A stretch of DNA of 64,000 nucleotides from Saccharibacillus endophyticus (GTDB lineage Bacteria; Bacillota; Bacilli; Paenibacillales; Paenibacillaceae), in NCBI RefSeq assembly GCF_013185185.1, contig NZ_JAAZWE010000002.1, positions 747,595 to 811,594 on the forward strand, in the 5' to 3' direction. Position numbers and translations under genes: made by a program. Positions 62,192-64,000 of the stretch are shown here, piece after piece; positions within the stretch are counted from its first letter, which is position 1; every line of letters starts with the position of its first letter. The notes beneath the pieces are model-generated. The model was not told the origin of the DNA. It saw only the letters and a program-made list of their open reading frames with translations, and did not search any database.

Positions 62192-62971
62192 TTATGCAAC
62201 GTCCCTTTTCCGGAATACCCAAAAAGTCAGCGCAAGGAACACTATATAATAGACAGCCAAGACGGCGATCGAAAACCCGAGCGTCGTAACGCCATAATTC
62301 CCCGTGTCCGATGCCAGATACTGACCGAGATTCAAGTTGGCGAAGATCAAATAACGACCGATCTCGTATTGGGACGGATTCGCCAGCAGCGTGACCAAAG
62401 AGCCCATGAAGATCAATACGATCGTCAGCGCTACGGAGAGCGAATTGCTGCGGAACAGCGATGCGAACATAAAGGCCATCGTCACGTACATCAATGTATC
62501 GACCAGACGGTATAACAACGCCCACCAGAAATAATCGGCCAGACTTCCCGCCAATTCTCCCAAAATATCGCTAGGACCCGAAGACGTATCGAATAACAGC
62601 GCGGACATCCCCAGACTGACCAACATAAGCAGGGCGTACACGGTCAAAACGAACAACAATATCGATACGTACTTGGAGAGCAAGATCTTGATCCGGCTCC
62701 ACGGGCGAATCAACAGCAGCTTGATCGTCCCGCGGGAAAACTCGCCGGCTACCGAATCCGCCGCGACGGCGATCGAAAATACCGTCGGCAGGAACCAGAA
62801 TTGCAGCATCGTGTTCATGGAGCTCCATACGCCGATTCCGTCGCTGATAAAGTGGAACAATACAGGCATCAGAATCGCGGCCAGCAGCAGAATGCCCAGC
62901 ATGATCCACGTACGCGTCCGGGCATGGATTTTAATATTTTCATTATGCACCAATCGGAAAAAGTTAGACAA
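62192..62971 (-). CDS. ABC-2 type transporter permease
   Basis: A 259-residue membrane protein with six hydrophobic segments. NENIKIHARTRTWIMLGILLLAAILMPVLFHF near the N-terminus and AGEFSRGTIKLLLIRPWSRIKILLSKYVSILLFVLTVYALLML in the middle are typical of ABC-2 permeases (YxlG/YtrC-like, GEFSRGTIK). It pairs with the ATPase upstream, whose end it overlaps by 8 bp. Substrate not predictable; related systems handle antimicrobial peptides or cell-envelope stress. Confidence 0.88.
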   Translation of the reverse strand: MSNFFRLVHNENIKIHARTRTWIMLGILLLAAILMPVLFHFISDGIGVWSSMNTMLQFWFLPTVFSIAVAADSVAGEFSRGTIKLLLIRPWSRIKILLSKYVSILLFVLTVYALLMLVSLGMSALLFDTSSGPSDILGELAGSLADYFWWALLYRLVDTLMYVTMAFMFASLFRSNSLSVALTIVLIFMGSLVTLLANPSQYEIGRYLIFANLNLGQYLASDTGNYGVTTLGFSIAVLAVYYIVFLALTFWVFRKRDVA

Positions 62972-63920
62972 TCTGCCCGCCTCCCGTCATCTCCAGGAAT
63001 TGATCTTCCAACGAACGCTTCTGCGGACGAATGCCGTATACCGCGATGCCTGCTTGCACCAGACGCGCATTGATTTCGGCAATCCCTTCGCGATTCGTTC
63101 GCACGACCAATCGACCCTCGCGAATTTCGCCTCCCTCAAGCAAGGCGATCGCTTCCTCTATTTGCTCTACATCGAAAATCGTTTCAAGCAGGGTCTCGGC
63201 ATCTGATTCTGCGTTCAACTGCCGAACGTCGATCAGCTTGCCCGCCTGGATGATCGCGACCGAATCGCACATCAGTTCCATTTCGCTGAGCAGGTGACTG
63301 GACACGAAGACCGTTGTCCCTTCGCGGCGCGTCAGCTCACGCAGATAGTCTCGCAATTCGCGAATGCCCTGCGGATCGAGACCATTGGTCGGTTCGTCGA
63401 GAATCAGCAGCTTGGGCCGATGCAGGATCGCTTGCGCGACGCCCAATCGTTGGCGCATACCCAGCGAATAGGTGGACACTTTGTCATGAATCCTCTGCTG
63501 CAAGCCCATGAACCGAACAACCTCGTCGATCCGCTCTTTGGATACGTCGGATCTCATTCGGGCATACTGCCGCAAATTCGCATAGCCGCTGAGATAACTG
63601 TACATTTCGGGATTTTCGACGATGGCTCCGACCTGCGTGATCGCCTGCTCGAAATTTCTCGCAATGCTGTGTCCGCCAACGGCGATATCGCCCGCGGTGA
63701 GCTTCATCAAGCCGGTCATCATGCGGATCGTCGTCGTTTTGCCCGATCCGTTCGGTCCGAGGAATCCGAATACTTGTCCCGGCGGAACGTCGAGCGTCAG
63801 CCCTTCGATGATCGTTTTGCGCCCGATTTTTTTGACGACGTTCGTGAAGCGGACGACGGGTTCTCCGGTTGTAGCGCCGTTGTCGTTGGCGTGAGCAATT
63901 TTATCGCTGATGGGTTCCAT
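62964..63920 (-). CDS. ABC transporter ATPase, ABC-2 type
   Basis: About 318 residues. Walker A GFLGPNGSGKTTTIRMM (about 50-66), signature YSLGMRQRLGVAQAIL (about 150), Walker B LLILDEPTNGLDP (about 170) and VSSHLLSEME. C-terminal 90 residues (DUF4162-like) end in LEDQFLEMTGG. ATG 63920 is preferred (GGAGG 7 nt upstream); ATG 63926 leaves only 1 nt. First gene of the pair. Confidence 0.92.
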   Translation of the reverse strand: MEPISDKIAHANDNGATTGEPVVRFTNVVKKIGRKTIIEGLTLDVPPGQVFGFLGPNGSGKTTTIRMMTGLMKLTAGDIAVGGHSIARNFEQAITQVGAIVENPEMYSYLSGYANLRQYARMRSDVSKERIDEVVRFMGLQQRIHDKVSTYSLGMRQRLGVAQAILHRPKLLILDEPTNGLDPQGIRELRDYLRELTRREGTTVFVSSHLLSEMELMCDSVAIIQAGKLIDVRQLNAESDAETLLETIFDVEQIEEAIALLEGGEIREGRLVVRTNREGIAEINARLVQAGIAVYGIRPQKRSLEDQFLEMTGGGQIV

Positions 63921-64000
63921 ATGCATGCCTCCTTTTGATAATCCTTGAAAAACCCCTACGTTAACAATGTAACATAGCTTGGCGCCCCGTCTATTTATTT

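Overview
The window reads as a chromosomal segment of a Gram-positive Bacillota of the Paenibacillaceae type (Saccharibacillus- or Paenibacillus-like; the genus is an inference). Reasons: strong AGGAGG-type ribosome-binding sites, sigma-A promoters, CIRCE and cre sites, LicT antiterminator switches, the neighbourhoods alr-ndoAI-ndoA and tsaE-tsaB-rimI-tsaD / ABC-F / groES-groEL that Bacillus also has, and fairly high GC. No rRNA, tRNA, CRISPR array, prophage or transposase was seen.

Layout. 1-6.5 kb (mostly minus): the 3' part of tex, an RNA-methyltransferase-like gene, sdaAB-sdaAA (L-serine deaminase), and alr-ndoAI-ndoA (alanine racemase plus a MazEF-type toxin-antitoxin pair with its own candidate promoter and operator). 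6.9-11.2 kb: a GbsR-type regulator divergent from opuAA-opuAB-opuAC, an osmoprotectant importer with a leader of about 300 nt. 11.2-11.7 kb: an intergenic stretch with two inverted copies of a nested-hairpin repeat whose stems differ by compensating changes. 11.7-21 kb: redox and housekeeping genes (NmrA-like proteins, YhaM exoribonuclease, two thioredoxins, GNAT, isochorismatase-like hydrolase) with local GntR and HxlR regulators, and a GH31 glucosidase.

21-40 kb is rich in carbohydrate genes: a GH4 phospho-glycosidase with a divergent LacI regulator, an oxidoreductase-esterase pair, an MFS exporter with a CGNR regulator, and a beta-glucoside regulon (GH1 enzyme, licT, bglP). Each gene of that regulon has its own promoter and LicT-type RAT/terminator switch, and two have cre sites. 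A PAS-GAF-GGDEF-EAL protein and a GH42 beta-galactosidase with a divergent AraC follow. 41-46 kb: a 14-helix MFS pump with a TetR regulator and its palindromic operator, an SDR protein, a second AraC and an unknown protein.

46-52.7 kb is a minus-strand C30-carotenoid operon (alpha/beta hydrolase, crtP-like, aldehyde dehydrogenase, crtN-like, crtQ-like) that starts downstream of a region with four copies of one short motif. It holds desaturation, terminal oxidation and glycosylation steps but no dehydrosqualene synthase and no acyltransferase. 53-64 kb returns to core genes: groES-groEL under CIRCE, moaB/mogA, 5-formyl-THF cyclo-ligase (apparently with an ATC start), an ABC-F ATPase, a dense DnaA-box cluster, the t6A genes tsaE-tsaB-rimI-tsaD, and an ABC-2 transporter pair.

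Most notable: the covarying palindromic repeats, the DnaA-box cluster next to tsaD, a triple 18-bp repeat in the yhaM leader, the repeated motif before the carotenoid operon, and several probable frameshifts or gene remnants.
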